Position numbers and translations under genes: made by a program
Notes under the pieces: model-generated
What the model saw: only the letters and a program-made list of their open reading frames with translations
Database searches by the model: none
What the model was told of the DNA's origin: nothing
Assembly: GCA_030544215.1 (NCBI GenBank)
Contig: JARZZO010000009.1
Location: 49,967,129 to 50,031,128 of the forward strand
Source of the DNA: Zantedeschia hybrid cultivar
Taxonomy: Eukaryota; Streptophyta; Magnoliopsida; Alismatales; Araceae
DNA: 64,000 nt
Reading direction: 5' to 3'
In this document: positions 1-11,775 of the stretch, one piece after another
How the letters are laid out: each line of letters starts with the position of its first letter
How positions within the stretch are numbered: position 1 is the first letter of the stretch

Positions 1-515
1 GGGACCTTCGCCCACCCCAAGATATCGCAACGTATGGGTGTGTGCGGCATTGCCCCCTTGTTGTAGTAGGCCATTTGCGTGCAAACCTATAGAGGCCTAA
101 TAGGTTAGCACAATGTTGGATGGTGGATGGGGGTGGTGGTAGCCCCTAGGGGGAAGTGGGGGCTGCTATAATGGTGTGCTTTCTTAGCCTGCTGAAGAAG
201 ATGAAGTTTATGGTAGGGGACTTCTAAGGCTTAAAGCCCACTTTGAGTGGGTCGATGACGTGTGGGTATATCCCGACGAGAGTACGGGAGCGAGCCACAT
301 AGCTGGGGCATTATAGTCTGGCATTAATTGCTTTGCAAAAATGTCACCCCACTTTCTCTTTGAATCTCATGCCTCCCTTCCTCTACTGCACCTTCCTAAG
401 TCGAGCAATTTGACTATTTATGGTTGGGTGAACTCAGATTATTGGCTTGAGTTAACTTAAAAGTATTCTAACGAGCCAATCTTGAGTCAAGTTCAAATTG
501 AGTTCATTTCTTGGC
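1..515 (+). mobile_element. hAT-Agenet repeat copy I (5' part outside window)
   Basis: The window opens inside the second half of the Agenet-like region. It shares with the other copies the stretch ending in a reading W-V-D-D-V-W-V near 245-275 and the downstream tail with 'actttctctttgaatctcatgcctccc'. The tail stops abruptly near 515 in the middle of the copy-conserved GAGTTCATTTCTTGGC stretch and passes straight into mini-140 sequence. The right terminal inverted repeat is therefore deleted in this copy. Confidence 0.7.
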
Positions 516-1529
516 ATTTCTTAGTATATTGTTGGAGGCATTAAATCGAAGGCAACTCAACAATATCTTAGCAGTAGCTTATTACTTTAATGTATCTCTT
601 TTCAGGTAAGGTGATACATTCCTTCTCCTCCTTTAGTTTCTAACTTTAACAGAAGATTTGTAGTTCGTAGTAAGTAGAAGGCATCAAATTAAAGACAATT
701 AGAAAATATCTCAGCAGCAACTTGATTAGGTGAATCTCCTTTCAAGTAAGGTGATACATTCCTTCTCCTCTTTTGGTTTCTATCATTAATATGGATAAGA
801 TTTGTAGTTTTTAGTAGGTAGCTGGAGGCATCAAATTGGGGGTAGCTCAGCAATATCTCCGCGGTAAATCTCTTTTCTGGTAAGGGAACACATTCATGTT
901 CTCCTATTTATTTCTAAACATAAGATTTGTAGTTCCTGGTAAATAGAACACATCAAATTGCGGGCATTTTGACAATATCTCAGTAGCAACTTGAACTTGG
1001 ATGCATCTACTTTCAGGTAAGGTGATACATTCCTTCTCCTCCTTTGGTTTCCATCTTTAACATACATAAATTTTGCAGTTTTTACTAACGAGTTGGAGGC
1101 ATCAAATTGGGATTGCTCAGCAATATCTTCACAGCAACTCAGATTTCGATGAATCTTCTTTTAGGTAAGGTGATACATTCCTACTTATTCTTTGGTTTCT
1201 AACATTGATATAAGATTTGTAATTCTTAGTAAGAAGGAAGCTTCAAAGTGGGGGTAGCTCGACAGTATCTCCGCGACAACTCAGACTTCGATGAATCTCA
1301 TTTCAGGTTAGGTGATACATTCCTTCTCCTCCTCTGATTTCCAACTTTAACATAAGATTTGTGGTTGCTAATGAGTAGAAGGCATCAAGTTAGGGGAAGC
1401 TCGACAATATCTCAGTAACAACTTAGACTTCAATGAATTGCCTTTTAGGTAAGATGATATATTCTTCTTCCTTCACTAGTTTCTAACTTTGACATAGATT
1501 ACATTTGATATTTTCAATAAATAGTTGCA
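516..1529 (+). repeat. mini-140 minisatellite array, about 7 units
   Basis: Direct tandem units of roughly 130-150 bp. Each contains in order: a 'GGCATCAAATTGGGGG' block, 'CAATATCTCAGCAGCAACT', 'TTCGATGAATCTCCTTTCAGGTAAGGTGATACATTC' (split here only for description), a T-rich stretch with TCCTTTGGTTTC, and TAACTTTAACATAAGATTTGTAG. Units differ by many substitutions and small indels. The same unit recurs throughout the window. Confidence 0.85.
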
Positions 1530-3093
1530 TAGCGGTGGCCATGTACCGAGCTGCTCACGAGCTACTCAAGCTTGGTTTGAGTCGGGTTCGACTCAGCTCG
1601 ACTCATTAATCAATCGAACCAAGCATGAGCTTTAATTTAGGCTCGTCTGATCAAACGAGTTGTGCTCTAGTTTGAGCCATCAGTTCGACTGACTAACGAG
1701 CTGGCTCGAAGTAAGAATATTTAATTAATTTATATATTCTATGTCAAACTTCCATAACCAAAGGTAAACCAACGCTTGTAACCCTACTATGCCAACACCG
1801 CATCACCGGTCCTTAGCATAATGAAACGATTACATAAGTTTCGAACAAGTTTATTATGAGTGTTGATAAAATAATTAGGCTTTCGATCTCAAACTAAACT
1901 TCCAGAACTACAGGTTCCTAGCGCATGCACGGGAGGAACTCCTAGGTGCACCCACCACCAAGGTCCGGTCATTATCGCTTGTCCAAAGCTCTCTATACCT
2001 CTGGTGAGGTGATAAGGGGAGAGAGAGAGAGGGCAATAAGGTTCTCCAATGCTGACGAAGCGGAGATGTACTGGGATGACGAGGGATTCTAGGGGGCTTG
2101 GTACGAGGCCAAGATTGTTTGCACCATGTCGAAGACCTATTGTTAGTCCGTCATCTACGATCACTTACTGGCCGACCATACCGATGGTTAAACTCGAAAG
2201 TTGCGCTTGCTCTGGAAGATCGTGGCGTACTGGCACATACGACACCGCCCCTTGGGATGGCAGGCCATTTACGGTGCACTAGCCCGTGGAGGCCTAGTAG
2301 GTTGGTACAGCGCTAGGTGGTGGACGGCTGGTGGTGGTAGCCAAGCCCATTAAGGGGAGTGGGGGCTGCTACACGGTGTACTTCCCTAGCGCGCAGGAGA
2401 AGATGAAGTTCTCAATGGGGGACCCTCCAAGGCTTCAAGCCCACCTCAAGTGGGTCCATCCTGATAGGAGCATGTCGGCTAGTATCCTTTCCCCGCACAC
2501 CCTTTAAGTGGGATTTACAGTTGAGCCTTTTTAGTCCGACATCGGTTACTTTATAAAAGTTTCAACCCACTTTCTCTTTAAATCTTATGCCTCCTTTTAT
2601 TTGGACTTTCAAAGCTCAATGATTTGACTGTTTCTAGTTGGGTGAGCTCAGTTGATTGGCTAAGTTAACTTAAAAGTGTTTCTAGTTGGGTGAGCTCAGT
2701 TGATTGGCTAAGTTAACTTAAAAGTGTGTTAACGAGTAGAGCTAGAGCCGAGTTTGAGCCTTTTTAGCTCGCATCAGTTACTTTATAAAAAGTTCAACCC
2801 ACTTTCTCTTTAATCTTAAGCCTCCCTCTAGTAAACCTTTCCAAGCTCAGAAATTCGATTATTTCTGGTTGGGTGAGCTCAGTTGATTGGCCGAGTTAAC
2901 TTAAAAGTGTTCTAACGAGTAGAGCTCAACTCAAGTTTGGGCTAAGTTCCTTTCAACGCGAGCCGAGCTCGAGCCCATAAAAGGTGATACGGGTAGGCTC
3001 GGGCTCGGGCTCGAGCTTGAGCTCTGATAGTCTTGGTCAAGTTGAGCTCGAGCGAGTTAAAGCTCAATTGTGTTCGGCTCGTGGCCACCCCTA
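1530..3093 (+). mobile_element. hAT-Agenet repeat copy II
   Basis: The left end is TAGCGGTGGCC and the right end is GGCCACCCCTA, matching the terminal inverted repeat TAGGGGTGGCCA seen in better copies. Flanks are mini-140 sequence, and the 8-bp target duplication has decayed (right side ATTGAAGC against consensus GTTGGAGC). The right half contains extra tandem copies of internal sequence: a block of about 48 bp at 2629-2727 is repeated twice and a further copy follows at 2760-2910. This explains its greater length (1564 bp against 1267 bp in copy VI). The subterminal regions are rich in GAGCTCGAGC motifs. Confidence 0.75.
2035..2480 (+). pseudogene. Agenet-like gene fragment in copy II, broken
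   Basis: Translation in pieces gives a W-D-D-E-G-F stretch, an in-frame TAG, then G-A-W-Y-E-A-K, which is the signature core of plant Agenet (Tudor-like) modules. Later pieces correspond to the W-W-T-G-V-V segment of the second strand. No single frame covers the region, so it cannot encode a working domain. Orientation and layout match the other copies. Confidence 0.6.
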
Positions 3094-3632
3094 ATTGAAG
3101 CCATCAAATTGGGGGCAACTCAACGATATCTTAGCAACACTCGTTCTTTAATGAATCTCCTTTCTGGTAAGGTAATGCATATCTGCTCCTCCTTTGATTT
3201 CAAACTTCAACATAAGATTTGTAGTTTTAATAAGTAAAAGGCATCAATTTGGGGGCAGCTCAACAATATCTCATCAGCAATTTAGACTTTGAAGAATATC
3301 CTTTTACTTAAGGTGATACATTCTTAGTTGTCCTTAGGTTTCTAACTTTAGTATGGAAAATATTTGTAGGTGTTATGTAGTAGGAAGCATCAAGTTGGGG
3401 CAGCTCGACAACATCTCAGTAGCGACTCAGACTTCTATGAATCTGCTTTTAGGCAAGGTGATACATACATGCTCCTTTGGTTTTTAACTCTAACATAGAC
3501 AAGATTTGCTGTTTTTAGGAAGTAGTTGGGACTATGAAATTGGGAGTAGCTCGACAAAATCTTTGTAGTAACTCGGACTTTGATGAATCTCATTTCAGGT
3601 AAGGTGATATATTTCTGCTCCTTTGGTTTTGA
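3094..3632 (+). repeat. mini-140 minisatellite array, about 4 units
   Basis: Begins with 'attgaagccatcaaattggggg', the half-unit interrupted by the hAT-Agenet insertion, followed by further units with the AGGTAAGGTGATACATTC-type core. It ends where TTTGGTTTTGAGTTTC passes into segment E. Confidence 0.8.
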
Positions 3633-3770
3633 GTTTCTAATTAGTTATAAGATCAAGGAATTATCTTCTTTAGTTTATATGTTAATTCTTATAATAAACT
3701 AGAATGGTTAGATTGTTTGATTAAAATTTAAACAAAAAAGTAGAATAATACTTTAACAATATCGGGAATT
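3633..3770 (+). repeat. Segment E, copy 1, left part
   Basis: AT-rich sequence also found near 22395, 30646, 48666, 52886 and 60986: 'ttagttataagatcaagg', then 'taataaactagaatg' and 'tttaacaatat'. It is cut by the Tat retroelement at 3775/3776 and resumes at 15031. I see no coding potential. Confidence 0.8.
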
Positions 3771-3775
3771 AATCT
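3771..3775. repeat. Target site duplication AATCT, left copy
   Basis: AATCT directly precedes the TGATG start of the 5' LTR and recurs at 15026-15030 immediately after the CATCA end of the 3' LTR. The two copies prove a single intact insertion event of the Tat element. Confidence 0.95.
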
Positions 3776-3849
3776 TGATGGGGCAGAATCCGATTCGGCC
3801 CATTAAAACAAGCCCAACACTGAGATCAGTCCAACAGCAGCAGTAAAAG

Positions 3850-4085
3850 GCCCACTGGCAGCCTTCGGCCCATTAGCAGCCCAGCAGCCCTCGGCCCAGT
3901 AAGTAGTCCAGTGGTCCTCGACCCATCAGCGGCCCAGCAACCTTCGGCCCATTAGCGGCCCAATAGCCTTCGGCCCATTAGCGGCTCAGCAGCCCTCGGC
4001 CCAGTAGGCTCCAGCCCACTAAGCGGCATCTGGCCCATCAGCGGCCCAAACCCCTTCGGCCCAGTAGCCGTATCCGGCCCACTCC
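3850..4085 (+). repeat. U3 subrepeats of the Tat LTR
   Basis: At least seven degenerate direct copies of a GC-rich motif of about 25-30 bp, TTCGGCCCATTAGCGGCCCA and variants, lie upstream of the TATA box. The 3' LTR has the same set (14148-14383). The position suggests enhancer-type promoter repeats; function is inference. Confidence 0.75.
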
Positions 4086-4178
4086 GGTGGGAGGGTTAGG
4101 CACTATGGCGGTTTACTAGTAAACCCAGAACATAGTCCTATATCGGTTGCCACCATTAAGCAACCTCTATCCTCCGTT

Positions 4179-4186
4179 ATAAATAC
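4179..4186 (+). promoter_or_regulatory. TATA box of the 5' LTR
   Basis: TATAAATA, followed about 30 bp later by the probable start of the genomic transcript near 4210-4220. Its counterpart in the 3' LTR is at 14476-14483. Confidence 0.7.
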
Positions 4187-4736
4187 ACGGCTATTTATTA
4201 CCAAAGGTATGTCTTCGAGACCCTAAGGACTACAGTCCAAAAAGCATTAAAGCTACTTCTTCCTCTTCTCTGACTTCTGAATCGAATCATCTTCAAAAGC
4301 TAACTTAACCATCGGAGGGGATTCCTTAGGGCCGAAGCCCGGGACTCCTACTGACTGGTTCTTCTTCTTCTTTCCCTCCTTCTGCAGGGGCTCGGTTTGA
4401 ATCTTCGCCGACCTCTCCGAGTCGGTCTCGGCCGCCGACTTCGGATCTTCTCCCTCCGGTCTCGACGCCTTTCGCAGGCTGGTTCGCCTCGTTCGAAGGA
4501 GCTTCGGCCACGCCTTCCGCAGGCTGGTACGCATCGTCCGAGGGAGTCTTGGCGTCGCTCCTGGCGAGTTCTCGCCCGGGCACCTCTCGGCCTCGAATCC
4601 TCGGCCCCATCTCCACCCTCGCCTCGTTCCGGATCCCCGTCGGTCCTCTTCACCGATCCGATCAAGCTTCGGATCCAATCTTCGGATTCCAGCCCCGGAA
4701 CCCGACCGTGATAGCTTCGGCTACATCACAAAAAAA

Positions 4737-4752
4737 GGCGCCGTCTGTGGGA
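4737..4752 (+). other. Primer binding site
   Basis: GGCGCCGTCTGTGGGA lies 8 bp inside the 5' LTR boundary. The GGCGCCGT core fits the 3' end of a plant tRNA-Asp as used by many Tat/Athila elements; the downstream bases match less well, so the tRNA assignment is tentative. Confidence 0.6.
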
Positions 4753-4768
4753 AGGCTAGCAAAAAGTC

Positions 4769-5780
4769 ATGTCTCATCGCCCAGTTACCAGACGATCCGG
4801 ACAAGACGAGGCGGAGACACGGGCGACTTCAGTACCGCCGCTGCATTCCGAAGGTGCCCCATCTGCTCCACCACAAGGCTCAGCTCTTCCTGTCATACCG
4901 AAGTCCCTTGCTCTTGGAGACAATCGGATGGAGGAACTTTAACAACATGTGGCAACATTAGCCGCCACCGTTACTTCTTTGGCGCCCCTGCGAGACATGG
5001 TATCCGCCATCGCCCAACGCATGGGGTTGCTGGGCCACCCCAGCAAGTACCGCCTCCTCCATTTTGCCCTGCTCAAGATGCAAGGCTTCGGCCAACGCCC
5101 TCGCAGGTATTCCCTGACGAGGCCGCCACAGCACCCAGCGAGCCCTCTGCACCGCCTGCCCGAGTCCTTCGCACCGGCCACATCATAACAGAGCAAGGCT
5201 ATGCTTCGTCTGAGTTTCATCCAACCAGAGCCGAAGGGCGTTCGGTCACTATTTCAACTACCCCGGACCTGGACCGGCGGCTGACCGCAATGAGGAAGGA
5301 GATGCAGCATATGGTATCTCGGCCGTATGGAGCGCCTCTCGCCAGCACTATTATGGAACAAACTCCATTCTCGCCAGACCTTCTGGCTACCGAGGTACCT
5401 CCCAACTTTAAACTGCGGAAAGGCCCTCTCTATGATGGAATGATAGATCCGGTCTGCCACTTCCAGAGGTTCAACACTTACCTCTCTGTCCGAGGGGTCT
5501 CTGAGGAAGTCCGCTGCCGTCTCTTCCCCCTCACTCTTGAAAAAACAGCTTTAACCTGGTTCGAGACATTGGCCCCCAATTCTATCCACTCTTTAGTCCA
5601 GTTGGGCCAATTGTTCATTGACCAGTTCTATGATGCCACCCGGCAGTGCAAAACCTCGGCCAGTCTGTTAGCCATTCTCGGCAATGACCGACCGAGACCC
5701 TCTAAGAATATTTTACTAAATTCCGGGCCGAAGCTGCCCAAATCCCGAACCTGGACAGTTCGATTGCGGTCTCGGCCGTA
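4769..5780 (+). pseudogene. gag: Tat gag, broken by one stop and two frameshifts
   Basis: The capsid precursor starts at ATG 4769 (begins MSHRP), the first ATG after the primer site. The frame meets TAA at 4940-4942 and shifts near 5030. The conserved plant retrotransposon gag region then reads in the next frame at about 5080-5690, including the stretch with TALTWFETL and LVQLGQLFIDQFY. A second shift near 5700 moves the coding sense into the frame of the following pol region, and the abandoned frame stops at 5781. In the family Gag forms the virus-like particle. This copy cannot make a complete one. Confidence 0.85.
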
Positions 5781-8700
5781 ATCAGCGGGTGTCGGGACGA
5801 AGGGCTTCTCGGCTCTATCGGGAAGCGCCATCCCTCCACCTTCCCGGACCTTGTAGCTCGGGCCCATAAATACATCAACCGGGAGGTCCTGATGATGTCC
5901 AAGGCCAAGAGTACCACCGAAGCAATATTGGCGCCTGCCACTCTAGCAGTTCGTCCTCGACCTGAAGATCAAGAACCCTCCCGCAAACGATATCGAAGGG
6001 AGGAGTGGGACCGATACAAGCGACGGGATCCGCAGCCGCGGTACCTGCCGCTATCTGCTCCCCCTTCCCGAATGCTCATGGAGGTAAAAGGCATGCTCCG
6101 GCAGCCGGAGCGCATCAAGACAGATCTTCGCCGAAGGGACCCCCGCAAATATTGTGAATACCATCGGGAGATCAGCCATTCGACTGACGAATACCGGCAC
6201 CTTCGGGAGGAAATTGATCACCTCATCAGAGAGGGCCGATTGCCACAATACCGGCGAGAGCACCCTCAACAGCAACAAAATCGGGACATCCCTGAAGCAG
6301 CCAGGCCACGACAACTCCCGAGCAAAGATGCCGCTCCTCAGCCGAAGATCACCTCGGCCCCGGTAGAAACATCGCACCAACGACCCAGTTCTGGGTCAAT
6401 TATGATGATATCCGGTGGACCGGGAGAAGGATCGAGGCGTCGTCAGCTCGGCTCTGCAACAGTAGCAGCGGTCGATGTTGAGCCGAAGCGGTCTCGTCAC
6501 GAAGATATTACCTTCGGCCAAGAGGATCTGACCGATATTCAGACTCCTTACGACGATGCCCTCGTTGTTAATGCTGTAATAAATAACTACGATGTTCATC
6601 GTATTTTTGTCGATAATGGAAGTGCCCCAAAGGTATTATTTTACGATTGTTTTGTAAAAATGGGCTTGAATGAGGCTAATATGAAGCCTCACCGGGGGCC
6701 TCTATTCGGTTTTAACGGTTCGCCCTACCGAGTAGAAGGCATCGTCCGGCTCCTAGTAACTATAGGTTCGGCTCCTCGACAACTGACCGTCGAAATGGAT
6801 TTTGCCATTGTCAAGGTCGATTCAGCCTACAACGCTATTTTTGGCCGAAGGTTAATCGGCGGAATTGGGGCCGTACCCTTGTCCTTCCACCAGAAGCTGA
6901 AGTTCCATACCAATCACGGAATCGGTGAAGCTAAGGGGAATCAAGAAGCAGCTCGGCAGTGTTATATGATCTCGGTTAAAGGGAAGGCTGCAGCCGAATC
7001 CCTGTCAATCGAATCTTCGGCCGAGGCATCCCTAGGAGAGGAACTTATCGCCATCCCGGTTCCGGGAGGAGAAGGCCGGACTCTTATGATAGGCTCCGGC
7101 TTAGAGAAGGTTGAGGAAGAAAGACTTGCCGAGTTCCTAAAAGGGAACCTCGACGTCTTTGCCTGGTCCCCTGCTGACATGCCCGGAGTCGACCCGGAGG
7201 TAGCGGAGCATCGGCTGCATGTCGATCCTAATCTACCCCCGGTCAAGCAGAAGCGGCGTACCTTCAATCAGGAAAGGAGGATGGCCATCCAAGCCGAAGT
7301 ACAAAAAGGGCTGGACGCCGGGCATCTCCGAGAGGTACACCACCCAGACTGGATCGCCAATGTGGTGATGGTGCCCAAGAAAGATGGCAAGTGGCGGATG
7401 TGCGTGGACTTCACCAACCTCAACAAAAACTGTCCGATGGATAGCTTCCCGCTGCCTCGGATAGATCAGTAGTGGACGCAACCTCCGGCCACGAGCTACT
7501 GAGCTTCCTCGACGCCTACTCAGGCTACCATCAGATTCGAATGCATCCGGAGGACGAAAGCAAGACCAGCTTCACAACTGATCTCGGTCTATACTGGTAT
7601 ACCCGGATGCCCTTTGGCCTGAAGAATGCTGGAGCAACATATCAACGCCTCGTCAACAGAATATTTGCTCCATAGCTCGGCCGCAATATGGAAGTCTACA
7701 TCGACGACATGCTAGTAAAAAGCCGCGTCGCTACAGACCATCTGACTGACTTGACCGAGACGTTCTCCGCTCTGCGCAGATACAAAATGAAGCAAAATCC
7801 AGCTAAGTGCGCCTTCGGCGTGGCCTCCGGAAAGTTCCTCCGCTATATGGTCACTCGCCGAAGGGTGGAAGCTAACCCTGCGAAGGTCTCGGCCATTATT
7901 CAAATGCGCCCTCTGACTAACATCCGAGAAGTCCAAAAGCTGAACGGAAGGATTGTCGCCTTAAGCCGCTTCATGTCAAGGGCAACCGATTATTGCTTTC
8001 CCTTCTTCAAACTACTGAAGAAGACCAATAGCTTCTCCTGGACTGACGAGTGCCAATCGGCCTTCGAGCAGTTGAAGGTTTATCTCTCCAACATTCCCAT
8101 CCTGTCCAAGCCGGTCCATGGAGAGCCGCTGTTTCTCTACCTCGCGGTATCTGAAACAGCTATCAGCGCCGTCCTCGTCCGGGAACAAGACGGCATTCAG
8201 AAGCTTGTCTATTATATAAGCCGAGCCCTCCAAGGAGCAGAGCTTCGGTATCCTGCTCTTGAGAGGCTAGCCTTAGCACTCGTCTCCTCCGCGAGAAGGC
8301 TCCGACCTTACTTCCTTGCTCATTCAATAAAGATCTTCACCGATCAACCTTTGAGGCAAGTCCTCTCTCGGCCGGAGGTATCCGGTAGGCTAGTAAAATG
8401 GGCAATCGAACTGGGAGAGTTCGACATTTCTTATGGGCCGCGGACGGCAATAAAAGCTCAAGCTTTAGCCGACTTCATCGCCGAGCTCACTCCCGAAGCA
8501 CCCTCGGCTACTCGGCCGGAAGTCATAACACCAGTGGCCGAAGGCATTTCTGTTTCTCCACCTTTAGCGGACGAGTGGCTACTCTATGTTGATGGGTCCG
8601 CATGTTCCATGGGTAGCGGCGCCGAATGGATCCTGGCATCTCCAGAAGGGGTCATCATGGAGTATGCGCTGCGCTTCTCCTTCCCGGCTACCAACAATGC

Positions 8701-10291
8701 CGCCGAGTACGTAGCCCTCATCTCCGGCCTTCGGGCTGCCAGAAAGCTCGGCGCGCAGAACATAAAGGCGTTCAGCGACTCTCAGCTGATCGCCAGTCAA
8801 ATTACCGGGGAGTATGAGGTCCGAGACGTATTAATGATATCCTATCTCCAGGTAACTCGCAAGATCCTCGCTCAATTCAATTCTTATGAAATTGTGCGGA
8901 TCCCGAGAGCCGAGAATGCTCGAGCCGATGCTCTCTCCCGGCTAGCATCGACTCAGGACGGGGGAGGAGGCCGAATGATTCTCGTAGAAGAACTGGCCGA
9001 GCCAAGCCTCGAGGAGTCCGAGGTCATGCAAGTGACTGAATCTGAAGCCGAGACCTGGATGACTCCCTTAGTCACTTTCCTCCTTCGAGGAGAAATCCCG
9101 TCCGATCCGAAGGAAGCAAGACACATTCGGCAGCGCTCTTCTCACTTCCTTCTCCTGGACGGGCTATTATATAAAAAATCCTTCGGCCGACCACTCTTGC
9201 AATGCCTCGGCCCGGCCGAAGCTGACTATGCGCTGCGAGAGGTACATGAAGGGGTATGCGGAGCACATGCAGGAGGAAGGGCCCTAGCTCACAAGCTTTT
9301 AAGGCAAGGATACTGGTGGCCGACGCTCCGAGAAGACGCAACTGCCCTTGTTCGTCGCTGCGATCAATGCCAAAGGTTCAGCTCCCTCATCCACCAATCA
9401 GCAACCCTTCTAACTCCTCTATCAGACCCTTGGCCTTTCGCCCAGTGGGGAATTGACCTCCTGGGGCCCTTTCCCGTCACCACTGGCCAGAGCAAGTTCC
9501 TTATTGTGGTGGTGGACTATTTTACCAAATGGGTGGAAGCCGAACCCCTCGCGTCCATAATCGATACCAACACATGGAACTTTGTATGGAAGTCCATCAT
9601 TTGCCGATACGGCATCTCTCGGGCCATTATCTCAGACAACGACAAACAATTCGACAGCCATCAGTTCAAGGACAACTGCGCCAGTTTCGGCATTCTCCAC
9701 AAATTCGCGTCGGTAGCGCACCTTCGGACAAATGGCCAAGTCGAGGTCACTAACCGAAGTCTACTACAAGGATTGAAGACTCGCCTCGGCAATGCCAAGG
9801 GCCGATGGGTGGAGGAGCTGCCGAGCGTTCTATGGGCTTATCGGACTACAAGCCGAACCCCAATCGGCGAAACCCCGTTCCGCATGGCTTATGGGGTAGA
9901 AGCCGTTATTCCTATCGAAGTTAGCCTTCCCTCGCCGAGAGTTCTCACTCATAATCCGGAGACCAATGAGGAAGCCTTAAAAGATCATTTAGATCTTATA
10001 GAAGAAACAAGGGATCAAGCTCGCATTCGACTAGCGGCTTATCAGCAGCGCATGACCAGGTACCACAACACTCGAGTGAAGCCCCAAAGCTTTGAAACCG
10101 GGAGCCTCGTGTTGAGGAATGCTCATGCGTCTAAACCAACCGAAGCCGCAGGAAAGCTTTCTCCTAATTGGGAAGGACCGTATCGTATAAGGGAAGTAAT
10201 CTGACGAGGAGCTTATCGGTTGGAAACCCTTTCGGGCCAACCTCTCCCTCGTACTTGGAATGTGGAACGCCTTCAGCGCTACTTCATGTAA
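5780..10291 (+). pseudogene. pol: Tat pol polyprotein (PR-RT-RNH-aRNH-INT), broken
   Basis: Domains in order: gag tail with an altered zinc knuckle (about 6140-6200, last Cys replaced by Tyr); protease with V-D-N-G-S-A (6610-6627) instead of D-S/T-G; reverse transcriptase about 7150-7950 with catalytic YIDD at 7697-7708; RNase H about 8135-8480; a second RNase H about 8570-8960 with acidic residues in YVDGSA, NNAAEY, FSDSQL and RADALS; integrase from about 9240 with a zinc-binding H/C region, then D (WGIDLLGP), D (SDND) and E (GQVEVTN). Breaks: a frameshift near 7466, TAG at 7673-7675 inside RT, and TGA at 10202-10204 just before the natural end at TAA 10289-10291. The dual RNase H supports the Tat clade. 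The long uninterrupted stretch 7688-10201 indicates recent decay. Confidence 0.93.
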
Positions 10292-10360
10292 GTTACTTCC
10301 CTCGGAATTTAGTCGGAAGGCATGAATAAAATTCTTCTTTTGAAAATATCATATCCGGTA
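10292..10360 (+). other. Short non-coding spacer after Tat pol
   Basis: Sequence between the natural pol stop and the tandem array; nothing recognisable. Confidence 0.5.
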
Positions 10361-11612
10361 TGGTTTTCTAAGTCCGTGTAAACCGTACCGGGAGTGGCTT
10401 CGGCCATGCAAACCGTATCGGGAGCGGCATTATTCTCTAAGTCCGTGTAAACCGTACCGGGAGTGGCTTTGGCCATGCAAACCGTATCGGGAGCGGCATT
10501 ATTCTCTAAAGTCCGTGTAAACCGTACCGGGAGTGGCTTCGGCCATGCAAACCGTATCGGGAGCGGCATTATTCTCTAAAGTACGTGTAAACCGTACCGG
10601 GAGTGGCTTTGGCCATGCAAACCGTATCGAGAGCGGCATGGTTTTCTAAAGTCCGTGTAAACTGTACCGGGAGTGGCTTCGGCCATGCAAACCGTATCAG
10701 GAGCGGCATTATTCTCTAAGTCCGTGTAAACCATACCGGGAGTGACTTCGGCCATGCAAACCGTATCGGGAGCGGCATGGTTTTCTAAGTCCGTGTAAAC
10801 CGTACCGGAAGTGGCTTCGGCCATGCAAACCGTACCGGGAGCGGCATTATTCTCTAAAGTCCGTGTAAACCGTACCGGGAGTGGCTTCGGCCATACAAAC
10901 CGTATCGGGAGCGGCATTATTCTCTAAAGTCCGTGTAAACTGTACCGGGAGTGGCTTCGGCCATGCAAACCGTATCGGGAGCGGCATGGTTTTCTAAAGT
11001 CCGTGTAAACCGTACCGGGAGTGGCTTCGGCCATGCAAACCGTATCGGGAGCGGCATTATTCTCTAAGTCCGTGTAAACCGTACCGGGAGTGGCTTCGGC
11101 TATGCAAACCGTATCGGGAGCGGCATGGTTTTCTAAGTCCGTGTAAACCGTACCGAGAGTGGCTTCGGCCATGCAAACCGTATCGGGAGCGGCATGGTTT
11201 TCTAAGTCCGTGTAAACCGTACCGGGAGTGGCTTCGGCCATGCAAACCGTATCGGGAGCAGCATGGTTTTCTAAAGTCCGTGTAAACCGTACCGGGAGTG
11301 GCTTCCGCCATGCAAACCGTATCGGGAGCGGCATTATTTTCTAAAGTCCGTGCAAACTGTACCGGGAGTGGCTTCCGGCCATGCAAACCGTATCGGGAGC
11401 GGCATTATTTTCCAAGTCCGTGCAAACCGTACCGGGAGTGGCTTCGGCCATGCAAACCGTATCGGGAGCGGCATTATTTTCCAAGTCCGTGCAAATCGTA
11501 CCGGAAGTAGCTTCGGCCATGCAAACCGTATCGGAAGCGGCATTATTTTCCAAGTCCATGCAATCCGAACCCGGAGTGGCTTCGGCCGTGCGAGCCGCAT
11601 CAAAAAGCAACA
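10361..11612 (+). repeat. 18-unit tandem array (about 69-70 bp) inside the Tat element
   Basis: Eighteen head-to-tail units marked by GTCCGTGTAAACCGTACC. Each unit is itself a dimer of two related halves of about 35 bp: TGTAAACCGTACCGGGAGTGGC and TGCAAACCGTATCGGGAGCGGC. The last five units drift (GTGCAAAC in place of GTGTAAAC), so the array is more homogeneous on the pol side. Units are 69 or 70 bp, and those of 69 keep some frames open, which produces long meaningless ORFs on both strands. The array lies between pol and the 3' end of the antisense ORF, the position reported for the amplified repeat in Retand-type Tat elements. Confidence 0.95.
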
Positions 11613-11775
11613 TGATCTCGATCACAAGGAGAGCCAGTCTCGGTCGTTCATTCAGAACACAGATACGAGTGGAAGCAAAATACTTTTCATACATATATGA
11701 ACAAAGTACAAAATCGGCCATACACCTTGCCGCAGCCTTTCAAAAAACAGACTAAAACCGGGACAAGCCCCCGTA
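11613..11775 (+). other. Spacer between tandem array and antisense ORF stop
   Basis: About 160 bp with no further tandem units. It would form the 3' untranslated region of an antisense transcript. Confidence 0.4.

Larger units (their letters stand above)
3776..4728 (+). repeat. 5' LTR of the Tat element (953 bp)
   Basis: TGATG...CATCA ends, matching the copy at 14074-15025. The U3 part (about 3850-4080) is built of degenerate repeats of about 30 bp around the motif TTCGGCCCATTAGCGGCCCA. A TATA box lies at 4179-4186. The antisense ORFs within the R/U5 part appear in both LTRs and are compositional. Confidence 0.97.

Noticed and set aside
4253..4678. Antisense ORFs of 96-141 codons in the 5' LTR, repeated at 14550-14975
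   Set aside because: They occur identically in both LTRs, overlap each other in all frames and are Arg/Glu-rich from GC-rich sequence; no domain or start context supports them.
10309..11603. Long ORFs on both strands across the tandem array
   Set aside because: Units of 69 bp are a multiple of three, so frames stay open by periodicity. The repeated 23-residue patterns are a by-product.
10361..11612. CRISPR-like array
   Set aside because: Units are contiguous without unique spacers, and the context is a plant retrotransposon.
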